Assembly (NCBI GenBank): GCA_034678415.1 | Contig: JAXDBV010000284.1 | Span: forward strand, 1 to 9,127 | Length of the DNA stretch: 9,127 bases | Direction of reading: 5' to 3' | Source of the DNA: JAXDBV01 sp034678415 | GTDB taxonomy: Bacteria; Bacteroidota; Bacteroidia; Bacteroidales; VadinHA17 | In this document: piece by piece, positions 1 to 8,300 of the stretch | How positions within the stretch are numbered: position 1 is the first letter of the stretch | How the letters are laid out: each line of letters opens with the position of its first letter | The notes under the pieces: model-generated | What the model was told of the DNA's origin: nothing | The model's database searches: none | The model's input: only the letters and a program-made list of their open reading frames with translations | Made by a program: the position numbers and the translations under genes

Positions 1-1
1 A

Positions 2-3000
2 CCTGATCATGTCTCATTCCGGGATGTTTACCTGGGGATTGATGTGGGTTCAACCAGCACAAAAGCAATTGTGACAGATACCGGGGGGACACCCCTGGCC
101 GGCTTCTATACCTATACATCGGGCAAGCCGCTGAAAGCGACACAGGCTATCCTGGAGGCGTTGGATGAACTTTCAGCGGGATATTCGCTGGTGCCGCGGT
201 TCAGGGGTGTGGCCTCCACCGGTTCAGGCCGTAAGTTTATCGGTAAGATTATTGGCGCCGACCTGGTGATCAATGAGATCACTGCGCATGCGCGGGCGGC
301 CGTTGATCTGAATCCACTGACCGATACCATTATTGAAATCGGCGGGCAGGATGCCAAGTTCACGCTGCTACGGGATGGCAGGGTCACATTTGTGCATATG
401 AACTCGGTATGTGCTGCAGGTACCGGAAGCTTCATCGAGGAGCAGGCTCAGCGGCTCGGGGTATCGCTGGATGATTACAGCCGTCTCGTGAAGGGGGTAC
501 GGTCACCCCTGGCCAGCGACCGTTGTACCGTATTTATGGAAAGGGATGTGAACCAATACCTGGGTCACGGATACAAGGTGCCTGAGATCCTCTCGTGCGT
601 CCTGTATTCGGTTACCGAGAACTACCTGAAGAAGGTTGCTACCGAATCGGCCATCGGCAATAATATTTGCTTCCAGGGTGCGACAGCCAGGAATCGTGCG
701 CTGGTAGCAGCCTTTGAGCAACGGCTGGGGAAACGGATCTTCGTTTCAGACTATTGCCACCTGGCGGGAGCCCTGGGAGCTGCCCTCATGGTCAGGGATG
801 AGATACAAGGACCATCGGCATTCAGGGGGCTGCAGCTCTGCAGCACGGAGATTGAAATACGAAACGAGAAGTGCAGCTTCTGCAACAACCAGTGTAAGAT
901 CAGCATCGCCACTATCGGTGAAGAAGAAGTGGCCTATGGATTCTTGTGCGGAAGGGATTATAACACGCACCGTTTCATTGACAGGAACCTGTCAGGATTC
1001 AATTTATTGCGTGAGGCAGAGAAAGTGCAGAGGTTTCCCCTGACCCGTAAAAACAGGATGATAAGGATTGGCATACCTGCCGCCCTCCACCTGTTCGATG
1101 AGATGAATTTCTGGAAGTGTTTCTTTTCCCATCTGCCGATAGAGGTGATAACCAGCGAGAAGTACAGGAATGCCGTGAAGGAAGGGAAACGTATTGCCGG
1201 TGCGGAGTTTTGTGCCCCGGTGGATGCGTTTTACGGACATGTGCAACACCTGTTTGAGACGGCCGATTATGTTTTTACACCCGTATACCTGGAATCGAAA
1301 GAAAGAGAAGGCGGCGGTGAGCGATACTACTGCCATTACACGCAGTTCATCTCTTCGGTTGTTTCGGGAATCAGGAACAGGCAGTACGGCGACAGGCTGG
1401 TAAGTCCGCTTTTAAACTTTTCCACAGGGATGGAGAAGGTGAAAAAGGAACTGTGGAAAACATTTGACCGTATCATCCCCGGGGGTATCAGCTATGAGAC
1501 GGTGCATCATGCGTTTGAGGATGCTATGACAGTGGAGGCGGAGACGAAAGCCGCTTTAAGATCGATGTTTGAGAGGGAGTTCAGGGGTTCGAAGGATATA
1601 TCCGTGGTGCTGCTCGGACGGCCATACATTGTTATGTCACCACACATGAATAAGGGAATCCCTGAGATATTCAGTTCCATGGGTGTCAAAACCTTCTGGC
1701 AGGAGATGATCCCCGTGCGGCAGTTGCACAAGACCGATGAATCAGGGATGGCAAAAAAGTTTCCCTGGCATTATGCATCCCGGATACTGGAAGTGACGAG
1801 TGTAGTGGCTGCCACACCCATGCTCTATCCTGTGCTGATCACTGCTTTCAAATGTTCACCCGACTCATTCCTGATGACTTTCTTCAAACGGAGGATGGAG
1901 GAGTATGGAAAGCCATATCTGATCCTTCAGATTGATGAGCATGATTCGAACGTGGGGTATGAGACGCGTGTGGAAGCTGCCGTTCATTCGTTCAGGAATC
2001 ACTGTCGGGAAGGAGGACAGGCAGACAGGGGTATGATCGTGCATCTGCCATCGCAGCCCGACAGCATCCATGCACGGAAGAACCTGGCTTTTCCCCAGTG
2101 GGATCCACTGGTTTGTCCACTCCTGGTGAATAATCTGGTGCGTTCGGGGTTAAACGCTTTTCTGCTCGAGTCGAATGATCTGACGCTGCGAAAAAGCATG
2201 GCATACAACACCGGTCAGTGCATTCCTATCAATGCCATTGCCCTGGAGTTCATTGAACTGATGGAGAGACACCATCTGAGGCCGGAGGAGACCATGCTGT
2301 GGATACCCAGGTCAACATGGACCTGTAATATCAGGATGTATCAGCCTTTTATTCAGACTCTGCTACAAGCCTATGGCCGGGGGATGGAGAAAGCCTCGGT
2401 TTACGTGGGGGAGATCACCCACCTGGATGTCTCGCTGAACACCTGTTACCGGGCTTTCCTGGCATACCTGACGGGAGGGTTGATTCGCAAGGCGGGATGC
2501 TCCATACGGCCGTATGAGCTGGAAAAGGGATTGACAGATTATGTGATATCGCAAGGTATGGAACAGCTGAAGAAATCATTCCTCGGCAAAGGGGATCTCG
2601 AATCGACCATTGCCGGTATAGTACGTCAGCTGCGCGGCATCAGGGTGGCGAGGGAAGAGAAGCCCAGGGTGGCAATCTTTGGCGACCTTTATGTGCGCGA
2701 TAACGACCTGGTGAACCAGAACCTCATCAAAACCATTGAAGAGGCGGGAGGCGAGGTGATCACCGTACCGTACAGCGATTATGTAAAAATCACCGCAGCA
2801 ACGTCATTCCGGCGGAGAAGTGCAGAAGGAAAGATACTCGAAGTGGTGGGACAGCGTGCCATCCTCAACGGGTTCAAACAGATGGAGAAGATATATTACA
2901 GGCATTTTGCCAGGATCCTCGGGAAGATGCCGGTGATCAGGAGCAGGAAATACGAGAGTTACCTGTCGCACTTCCGTTTTCATCTGCTCCAGAACGGTGA

Positions 3001-3286
3001 GTCGTTTGATAACCTGCTGAAGATCTTTTATATTGTTGATAACTATCCTGATGTGAGGCTGTTCGTTCAGGCCAGCCCGGCTTTTTGCTGTCCCTCCCTG
3101 ATCACCGAAGCTATGCGCGGCGAGATACGCAGGTTCACGGGCATCCCTGTGGTATCGATCACCTATGACGGGACGCATGAGTTCAAGAATGACGTGCTGT
3201 TCCCCTATATCAGGTTTCTGTCGCAACACTCCCGTGCCAGGGATCTGAGCCGGATCGCCGGTGAAGAAGGTATAGTTGTGGATTGA
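2..3286 (+). CDS. 2-hydroxyacyl-CoA dehydratase activase-type fusion protein (HgdC-like ATPase + DUF2229 + HgdB-like), 5'-truncated
   Basis: The frame is open to the left edge. The GTG at 44 lies inside the first ATPase strand (YLGIDVGSTSTKA begins at about 29), so the true start is outside. Residues are numbered from codon 44. ATPase domain of the BadF/BcrA/HgdC family, about 1-250: phosphate loop DVGSTSTK, IEIGGQDAKF (97-106), NSVCAAGTGSF with Cys123, SDRCTVF with Cys161, and a closing AGALGAAL (241-248). In HgdC two such cysteines hold a [4Fe-4S] cluster at the dimer interface. A linker carries Cys277, 280, 284 and 302. A DUF2229-like part follows (RIGIPAAL 341-348; AEFCAPV with Cys390 and YGHV; LLGRPY 523-528). 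An HgdB-like part is at about 680-1060 (TGQCIPIN 723-730, Cys761, VAIFGDLYVRDND 876-888, Cys1015-Cys1016, YDGT 1041-1044). Known family members drive ATP-dependent low-potential electron transfer for radical dehydration; the substrate here is unknown. Family proteins of about 1400 residues often carry another ATPase domain in front, so roughly 330 residues may be missing. Family call is firm, reaction is not. Confidence 0.9.
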   Translation, partial: PDHVSFRDVYLGIDVGSTSTKAIVTDTGGTPLAGFYTYTSGKPLKATQAILEALDELSAGYSLVPRFRGVASTGSGRKFIGKIIGADLVINEITAHARAAVDLNPLTDTIIEIGGQDAKFTLLRDGRVTFVHMNSVCAAGTGSFIEEQAQRLGVSLDDYSRLVKGVRSPLASDRCTVFMERDVNQYLGHGYKVPEILSCVLYSVTENYLKKVATESAIGNNICFQGATARNRALVAAFEQRLGKRIFVSDYCHLAGALGAALMVRDEIQGPSAFRGLQLCSTEIEIRNEKCSFCNNQCKISIATIGEEEVAYGFLCGRDYNTHRFIDRNLSGFNLLREAEKVQRFPLTRKNRMIRIGIPAALHLFDEMNFWKCFFSHLPIEVITSEKYRNAVKEGKRIAGAEFCAPVDAFYGHVQHLFETADYVFTPVYLESKEREGGGERYYCHYTQFISSVVSGIRNRQYGDRLVSPLLNFSTGMEKVKKELWKTFDRIIPGGISYETVHHAFEDAMTVEAETKAALRSMFEREFRGSKDISVVLLGRPYIVMSPHMNKGIPEIFSSMGVKTFWQEMIPVRQLHKTDESGMAKKFPWHYASRILEVTSVVAATPMLYPVLITAFKCSPDSFLMTFFKRRMEEYGKPYLILQIDEHDSNVGYETRVEAAVHSFRNHCREGGQADRGMIVHLPSQPDSIHARKNLAFPQWDPLVCPLLVNNLVRSGLNAFLLESNDLTLRKSMAYNTGQCIPINAIALEFIELMERHHLRPEETMLWIPRSTWTCNIRMYQPFIQTLLQAYGRGMEKASVYVGEITHLDVSLNTCYRAFLAYLTGGLIRKAGCSIRPYELEKGLTDYVISQGMEQLKKSFLGKGDLESTIAGIVRQLRGIRVAREEKPRVAIFGDLYVRDNDLVNQNLIKTIEEAGGEVITVPYSDYVKITAATSFRRRSAEGKILEVVGQRAILNGFKQMEKIYYRHFARILGKMPVIRSRKYESYLSHFRFHLLQNGESFDNLLKIFYIVDNYPDVRLFVQASPAFCCPSLITEAMRGEIRRFTGIPVVSITYDGTHEFKNDVLFPYIRFLSQHSRARDLSRIAGEEGIVVD

Positions 3287-3390
3287 CCTGGACCAGGACA
3301 AAGAAGCTTTCCCCGATGTATTCCTGGCCAGCGTCAGGCATCTCCTGATGGGATGGCCATTGAATATGCATACAGGATGACGGGTTTATA

Positions 3391-3407
3391 TCGGGCTGAC
3401 TGCCCGG
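3391..3407. terminator. Weak hairpin between convergent genes, possible terminator
   Basis: The 130-base spacer between the activase stop (3286) and the dipeptidase stop (3417) holds one G/C-rich inverted repeat: CGGGC at 3392-3396, loop TGACT, GCCCG at 3402-3406, plus a flanking wobble pair. It lies just beyond the dipeptidase stop on the minus strand and about 105 bases beyond the activase stop on the plus strand. Neither side has a proper T-tract, so intrinsic termination would be weak. A small palindrome CCTGGACCAGG follows the activase stop at 3287-3297. I see no gene in this spacer. Confidence 0.25.
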
Positions 3408-3416
3408 CTATCCATC

Positions 3417-5036
3417 TTAAAATCCTCTTCCGAACATGCTCCAGAGAGTACTTTTAATCTCTTCCCACCGTTTCATGGCAGCATAGGCGAATGATCTGGT
3501 GTAGGATGTGACCAGCTGTCGGGCTTCCTCATTCTTTCCGTTGCCCGCCAGTTCGATGACCTGTTGTTCAATGACCGGCAATTCCGCCAGGGCTTTTTTC
3601 TCCAGTTCAAGCACCGCCGGTTCAATCAATGTTCTGCCTTTTGACCAGTTGACGGTAGCCAGCCTGTTGGCTTCCCTGAACGACCAGATGGCTGCATCGG
3701 TGCGGTACCTGTGCTGGCCGCATACCTGGAAGCTTTCGGGCAGGCTCCTTGTACCGGAGAAGATGGGTATCCGGGGGCTCTGACCCGGGTTATCGAAGGA
3801 GAACCATGCCACGGCACCCACCTCATCGGGCAGCCATGAACGACATTGGATCACGTGAGAATAGGAGCACCCGGCAATGGCAATGGTTCGCTGCCTTTCT
3901 GCCGTTCCCGGCTTCAGTTCATTCAGGAGGTTGCGCATATCGTTGCTCATCCAGTTATGGGCGACCGGGCTTTTCACCACTTCGGTGACCTCATTTCCGG
4001 CGTCATCTTTTTTCTTCAACGTAACGGTCAGGTTTTTTGTCATGTCCCATGGAGTGTCTTCATAGGTTTCCCTGAAGAACCGGAACATATCCTGCACGGT
4101 GATCTTTTTCTCAGGTTTCACGGAGAAGGGTAGCTCATCGGCGTCAAAGGAGAGGTTGAGGGAAGGGGCGAGGGTGCTGAGGATATAGAACTCACGTATG
4201 GCAAACGGTTTACGGTCGCTGATCACTTTCCAGAACTTCAGTGGCTCTTCACCGTCCCAGTAGCCCAGTTTCTTTGCTCTTTTTTTCAGGTCGCTGCAAT
4301 ACATGAATATATCGGGGTTATCGAAATCCACGTCGGAGATACGGGGTATATTGGCCAGTATGCTGACATGGTCATCGGGGACACGCCGGGCAGCCCAGAT
4401 AGCGGAGGGTTTGCCCGGGCCCGATCCGGCGATCTCCATGAGCCATACTTCCTTCGGATCCGCGATGGTGATCCCCTCTGCCAGGTCGGCATAGCCGTAT
4501 TCCTCGGCCAGTTCACCGATCAGCCGTATCGCCTGGCGGGCAGTGATGCACCGCTGAAGAGCAATCTTCTCCAGCTCCTCGATGAGGAACAGTCCATCCT
4601 CGTTCTTCAGTTCCTGCCTTCCGTATATGGTTGATTCGCCAATTGCCAGTTGTTTCTCGTTAAGGCATGGATAGGCCGTGTTGAGAAAGGCATAAGTCTC
4701 AGCAACCTCGGGTATGCTGCCCCTTGTGGTCACCTTGTTTATATCGCGGGCATCCTCGGTATTCAGGGTTCCCCAGTATACCGGATGCATCGCTCCTTTG
4801 TCATGCGTTTTATGCGGGACGATTTCCAGCCAGGTCCTGTAATTCCCGTCACAGCTGTGTGAGGTCATTACCGATCCGTCGGAGGAGGCCAGCCTTCCCA
4901 CCATGATGCTGGTACAATTCTCATCATATGACAGAGGAACAGTCGGGTTTTCGGGGGCCCGGGCGATGGAAAAAACGGAAACACCAGCCAGCAGGATAAG
5001 GGCTATACTACCCTTTCGAAGTATTGTAAGGTTCAT
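3417..5036 (-). CDS. Exported C69-family dipeptidase
   Basis: The 539-residue product is a member of peptidase family C69 (PepD-like dipeptidases, N-terminal-nucleophile fold), which splits dipeptides and short peptides. I chose the ATG at 5034-5036 because it begins a clean signal peptide: MNLTILRK, then hydrophobic SIALILLAGVSVF, then a likely signal peptidase I site after A25-R26-A27. An upstream in-frame ATG at 5127-5129 would add 31 charged and aromatic residues ahead of the signal and overlap the candidate promoter. The family's hallmark follows: ENCTSIMVGR with predicted nucleophile Cys41, then ASSDGSV and CDGNYRTWLEIVP. Further family blocks are NEKQLAIGEST (126-136), LQRCITARQAIRLIG (160-174), ADPKEVWLMEIAG (192-204) and RTIAIAGC (383-390). 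No lipobox cysteine and no second membrane segment are visible, so a periplasmic or secreted enzyme is expected. About 13 residues separate the signal cleavage site from Cys41; in characterised C69 enzymes a propeptide is removed to free the cysteine. It is divergent from nifJ and convergent with the activase gene, so probably monocistronic. Confidence 0.92.
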   Translation of the reverse strand: MNLTILRKGSIALILLAGVSVFSIARAPENPTVPLSYDENCTSIMVGRLASSDGSVMTSHSCDGNYRTWLEIVPHKTHDKGAMHPVYWGTLNTEDARDINKVTTRGSIPEVAETYAFLNTAYPCLNEKQLAIGESTIYGRQELKNEDGLFLIEELEKIALQRCITARQAIRLIGELAEEYGYADLAEGITIADPKEVWLMEIAGSGPGKPSAIWAARRVPDDHVSILANIPRISDVDFDNPDIFMYCSDLKKRAKKLGYWDGEEPLKFWKVISDRKPFAIREFYILSTLAPSLNLSFDADELPFSVKPEKKITVQDMFRFFRETYEDTPWDMTKNLTVTLKKKDDAGNEVTEVVKSPVAHNWMSNDMRNLLNELKPGTAERQRTIAIAGCSYSHVIQCRSWLPDEVGAVAWFSFDNPGQSPRIPIFSGTRSLPESFQVCGQHRYRTDAAIWSFREANRLATVNWSKGRTLIEPAVLELEKKALAELPVIEQQVIELAGNGKNEEARQLVTSYTRSFAYAAMKRWEEIKSTLWSMFGRGF

Positions 5037-5058
5037 AGCATAATGTAAAAACAGTTGC

Positions 5059-5089
5059 CCAAAATAGTAATTATATAAGCATCGGGCAA
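5059..5089 (-). promoter_or_regulatory. Candidate Bacteroidota-type promoter for the dipeptidase gene
   Basis: Read on the minus strand, a TTG at 5089-5087 is followed after 20 bases by TATTTTGG at 5066-5059, which resembles the Bacteroidota -33 (TTG) and -7 (TAnnTTTG) elements at the usual spacing, with one mismatch in the -7 box. Transcription would begin near 5052, about 16 bases before the ATG at 5036. That placement would exclude the longer reading frame beginning at 5129. The region is A/T-rich, so a chance match is possible. Confidence 0.35.
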
Positions 5090-5171
5090 TATGCTGTGTA
5101 AAATGTCTCCGGGCAAATCGGCAATTCATACCATGCTGATAAAATTCATAAAAATATAAGTGGTCAAAACA

Positions 5172-5179
5172 TACCTTTG
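5172..5179 (+). promoter_or_regulatory. Candidate -7 box for nifJ transcription
   Basis: TACCTTTG matches the Bacteroidota -7 consensus TAnnTTTG exactly. No TTG sits at the expected distance upstream (the sequence there is A-rich), so the match is only partial. If used, the nifJ message would carry an untranslated leader of about 170 bases. The weaker TAACTTTA at 5287-5294 would give a leader of roughly 55 bases instead, and it also lacks a clear -33 element. Confidence 0.27.
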
Positions 5180-5355
5180 TGAGGGAATGGGTCAGGAGGG
5201 ATGAACGGGCAGGTGCATTATACGGGAAACGCAGTGAGAGAAAATATTTCCAGTATTCTCATGGAGGAGATATAAACGGAATGTGGTAACTTTAGAAACT
5301 GTTCATTTTAAAACGATGTAAGTAACTAAAAATTAATTATATAACAAAAACGGAG

Positions 5356-8300
5356 ATGGCAAAAAAGAAAGAATTCATTACCTGTGACGGCAACATGGCT
5401 GCCTCGCATGTTGCATACATGTTCAGCGAGGTTGCATGTATTTATCCCATCACACCTTCTTCCACGATGGCTGAATATGTTGATGAATGGTCGGCACACG
5501 GGCGGAAGAACATGTTTGGCGATCCGGTGGAGGTGAGGGAGCTGCAATCGGAAGGGGGTGCTTCGGGTGCGGTTCACGGGGCGCTCCAGGCGGGTGCTCT
5601 CTGCACCACATTTACTGCCTCACAAGGATTATTGTTAATGATCCCCAACATGTATAAGATCGCGGGTGAGTTGCTGCCCGGTGTGTTTCATGTATCGGCG
5701 CGCACAGTGGCGGCTCATGCATTATCAATCTTTGGCGATCACGGTGATGTGTATGCCACGCGCGGTACCGGTTTTGCATTGCTGGCCAGCGGAAGCCTTC
5801 AGCAAATCATGGATCTGGCGGGTGTGGCACACCTGTCGGCCATCAAGTCAAGAGTCCCTTTCCTCCATTTCTTTGACGGATTCCGCTCATCGGCAGAGGT
5901 GCAGAAGATCGAAGTGCTGCAGATGGAAGACATGGCGAAGCTGGTTGACTATGAGGCATTGCAGCAGTTCCGTGACAGGGCTCTTAATCCTGAGAATCCT
6001 GTGACGAGAGGAACAGCACAGAACCCGGATATCTTCTTTCAGGCCAAGGAATCGGCTAACCGGTTCTTCACCGCCATACCCGATATTGTCGAACAATACA
6101 TGCAGGAGATCACAAAGCTGACAGGCCGCGAATATCATCCGTTTACCTATTACGGGGCGCCGGATGCCGAAAACATCATCGTTGCCATGGCTTCCGTTAC
6201 GGAAACCACCAGGGAGGTGGTTGATTACCTGAACAAGAAAGGGGAAAAAGTAGGATTGATCACCTGTCACCTGTACAGGCCTTTCTCGGCTAAATACTTC
6301 TTCAAGGTATATCCCAAAACCGTAAAGAAAGTTGCGGTGCTCGACCGAACGAAGGAGCCGGGAGCCAATGGAGAACCGCTCTACCTCGACCTGAGGGATA
6401 TTTTTTATGACAGCGGATACAAACCCGTCATTGTGGGCGGAAGGTATGGTCTCAGCTCAAAGGATACGACGCCTGCCCAGGTGCTGGCCGTATTTGAGAA
6501 CCTGAAACTGGACAAACCGAAGAACAATTTCACTATCGGTATTGTAGATGATGTGACACACCTGTCGTTACCTGTGGGTGAGGATATACTCACCACCCCT
6601 GAAGGGACATTTGAAGCCAAGTTCTATGGCCTGGGTTCTGACGGCACGGTGGGCGCTAACAAAAATTCTATCAAGATCATCGGTGATACCACCGATAAGT
6701 ACTGCCAGGGATACTTTGCCTACGATTCAAAAAAATCGGGAGGCTTCACGGTGTCGCACCTCCGTTTTGGCGATCATCCCATCCGGTCAACCTACCTGGT
6801 GAACACCCCCGATTTTGTTGCCTGTCACGTGTCATCATATATTTATAAATACGATATGCTGAAAGGTCTGAAGAAGGGGGGATCATTTTTGATGAACAGC
6901 ATATGGGATGTGGAGGAGACGATGAACAGGCTTCCCAATAACATGAAAAGATACCTGGCGCAGAACACGATCAGCTTCTATTTAATCAACGCAACAAAAA
7001 TTGCCGATGAACTGGGGCTTGGTAACCGTACAAACACCATTATGCAGGCAGCATTCTTCAGGATTGCAAATGTCATTCCCTACGACGTTGCTGTGAAGGA
7101 AATGAAAAAGGCCATTGTAAAGACCTATGGTCATAAGGGTGAGGATATTGTGAATATGAATAATGCGGCCATTGACCGGGGCGGATCGGAAGTGGTGAAG
7201 GTCGATGTGCCTGACACATGGAAAACCTTAGGGGCTGATCAGAAGAGTGAGGAGGCCGATGTTCCTGAATTCATAAAGAAAGTGGCGATACCCATTAATG
7301 CGCAGAAAGGGGACGATCTTCCGGTCAGCACCTTTGTGGGCAGGGAAGACGGTACATTCCCTTCAGGCACCACGGCATATGAGAAGAGGGGTGTGGCCGT
7401 GTATGTGCCGCAGTGGATCCCCGAAAACTGCATACAATGCAACCAGTGCGCTTTTGTTTGTCCTCATGCTGCCATACGGCCGTTCCTCTTGACGGATGAT
7501 GAGGTGAAGAATGCTCCTGCGGGGATGACGGTGGTGGAAGGGAAAGCGGGGATCAAGGATTATAAGTTCCGGTTGCAGGTGAGTGTTCTTGACTGTACAG
7601 GTTGCGGTAACTGTGTGGATAATTGTCCTTCCAAGGTGAAGTCGCTCGAATTGAAACTGTTAGAAACGCAGCTGGGGGAGGTGGAACATTTCAATTATCT
7701 TAATAATGTTGTGGGATACAAAGACAAGGTGGTGCCAAAGGATCAGACGGTGAAGAACAGCCAGTTTGCTCAGCCGCTCTTCGAGTTCTCGGGTGCCTGT
7801 GCAGGGTGCGGTGAGACGCCGTATCTCAAAATCATCACCCAGCTGTTTGGGGAGAGGATGATTGTTGCGAATGCCACCGGTTGCTCATCCATTTACGGCG
7901 GATCGGCTCCTTCCATGCCCTACTGCTTTAATTACAAGTCGGGCAGAGGTCCTGCCTGGGCCAATTCATTGTTCGAAGATAATGCGGAATACGGATTCGG
8001 GATTGCCACCGGTGTTGAGAAACTGAGGGGCAGGATTGCCGAGTATATGAGGGCAGCCCTGAGCCAGGATTCACTCACTCCGGAAACGCGTTCAGCGTTC
8101 ACCGAATGGCTGGCAGGGATGAACGATGCGGCCCGGTCGGAAGCAGCCAGTGAGAATGTACTTAAAGCGCTGGCGAAAGAGAAACATCCGTTAATGGCGG
8201 AGATACAGAAGCTGAAACAATACCTGGTGAAGAAATCGGTATGGATCATCGGCGGTGACGGGTGGGCCTATGATATCGGCTATGGAGGGTTGGATCATGT

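Larger units (their letters stand above)
5037..5355. other. Divergent intergenic regulatory region between dipeptidase and nifJ
   Basis: These 319 bases separate two divergent start codons. They are rich in A+T near both genes. They hold the candidate promoters listed separately and a weak bulged hairpin at 5238-5260 (GAGAA near its left end, TTCTC at its right end). They also hold a 24-codon ORF at 5201-5275 (product begins MNGQVHYTGNAVRENISS), with AGGAGGG directly touching its ATG. A second, weaker -7-like box for nifJ is TAACTTTA at 5287-5294. The last 40 bases before nifJ are very A/T-rich, as is usual for Bacteroidota translation starts, and end in CGGAG directly against the ATG. I recognise no riboswitch, tRNA or known operator here. 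Confidence 0.6.

Noticed and set aside
2804..3301. 165-codon open frame on the minus strand under the end of the activase gene
   Set aside because: It mirrors conserved HgdB-like coding sequence in the other strand and shows no family motif of its own.
3276..3380. Short plus-strand frame after the activase stop, reading DLDQDKEAFPDVFLA
   Set aside because: It is about 35 codons, overlaps the end of the activase gene, has no ribosome binding site, and I see no homology suggesting a frameshifted C-terminus; the annotated end is complete.
5177..5194. TTGTGA half site resembling a Rex redox-sensor operator upstream of nifJ
   Set aside because: The second half would need TCACAA at 5189-5194 but reads GGGTCA, so the dyad is absent.
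5307..5318. TTTTAAAA-centred palindrome before nifJ
   Set aside because: It is short and lies in A/T-rich sequence where such palindromes are expected by chance; it matches no operator I know.
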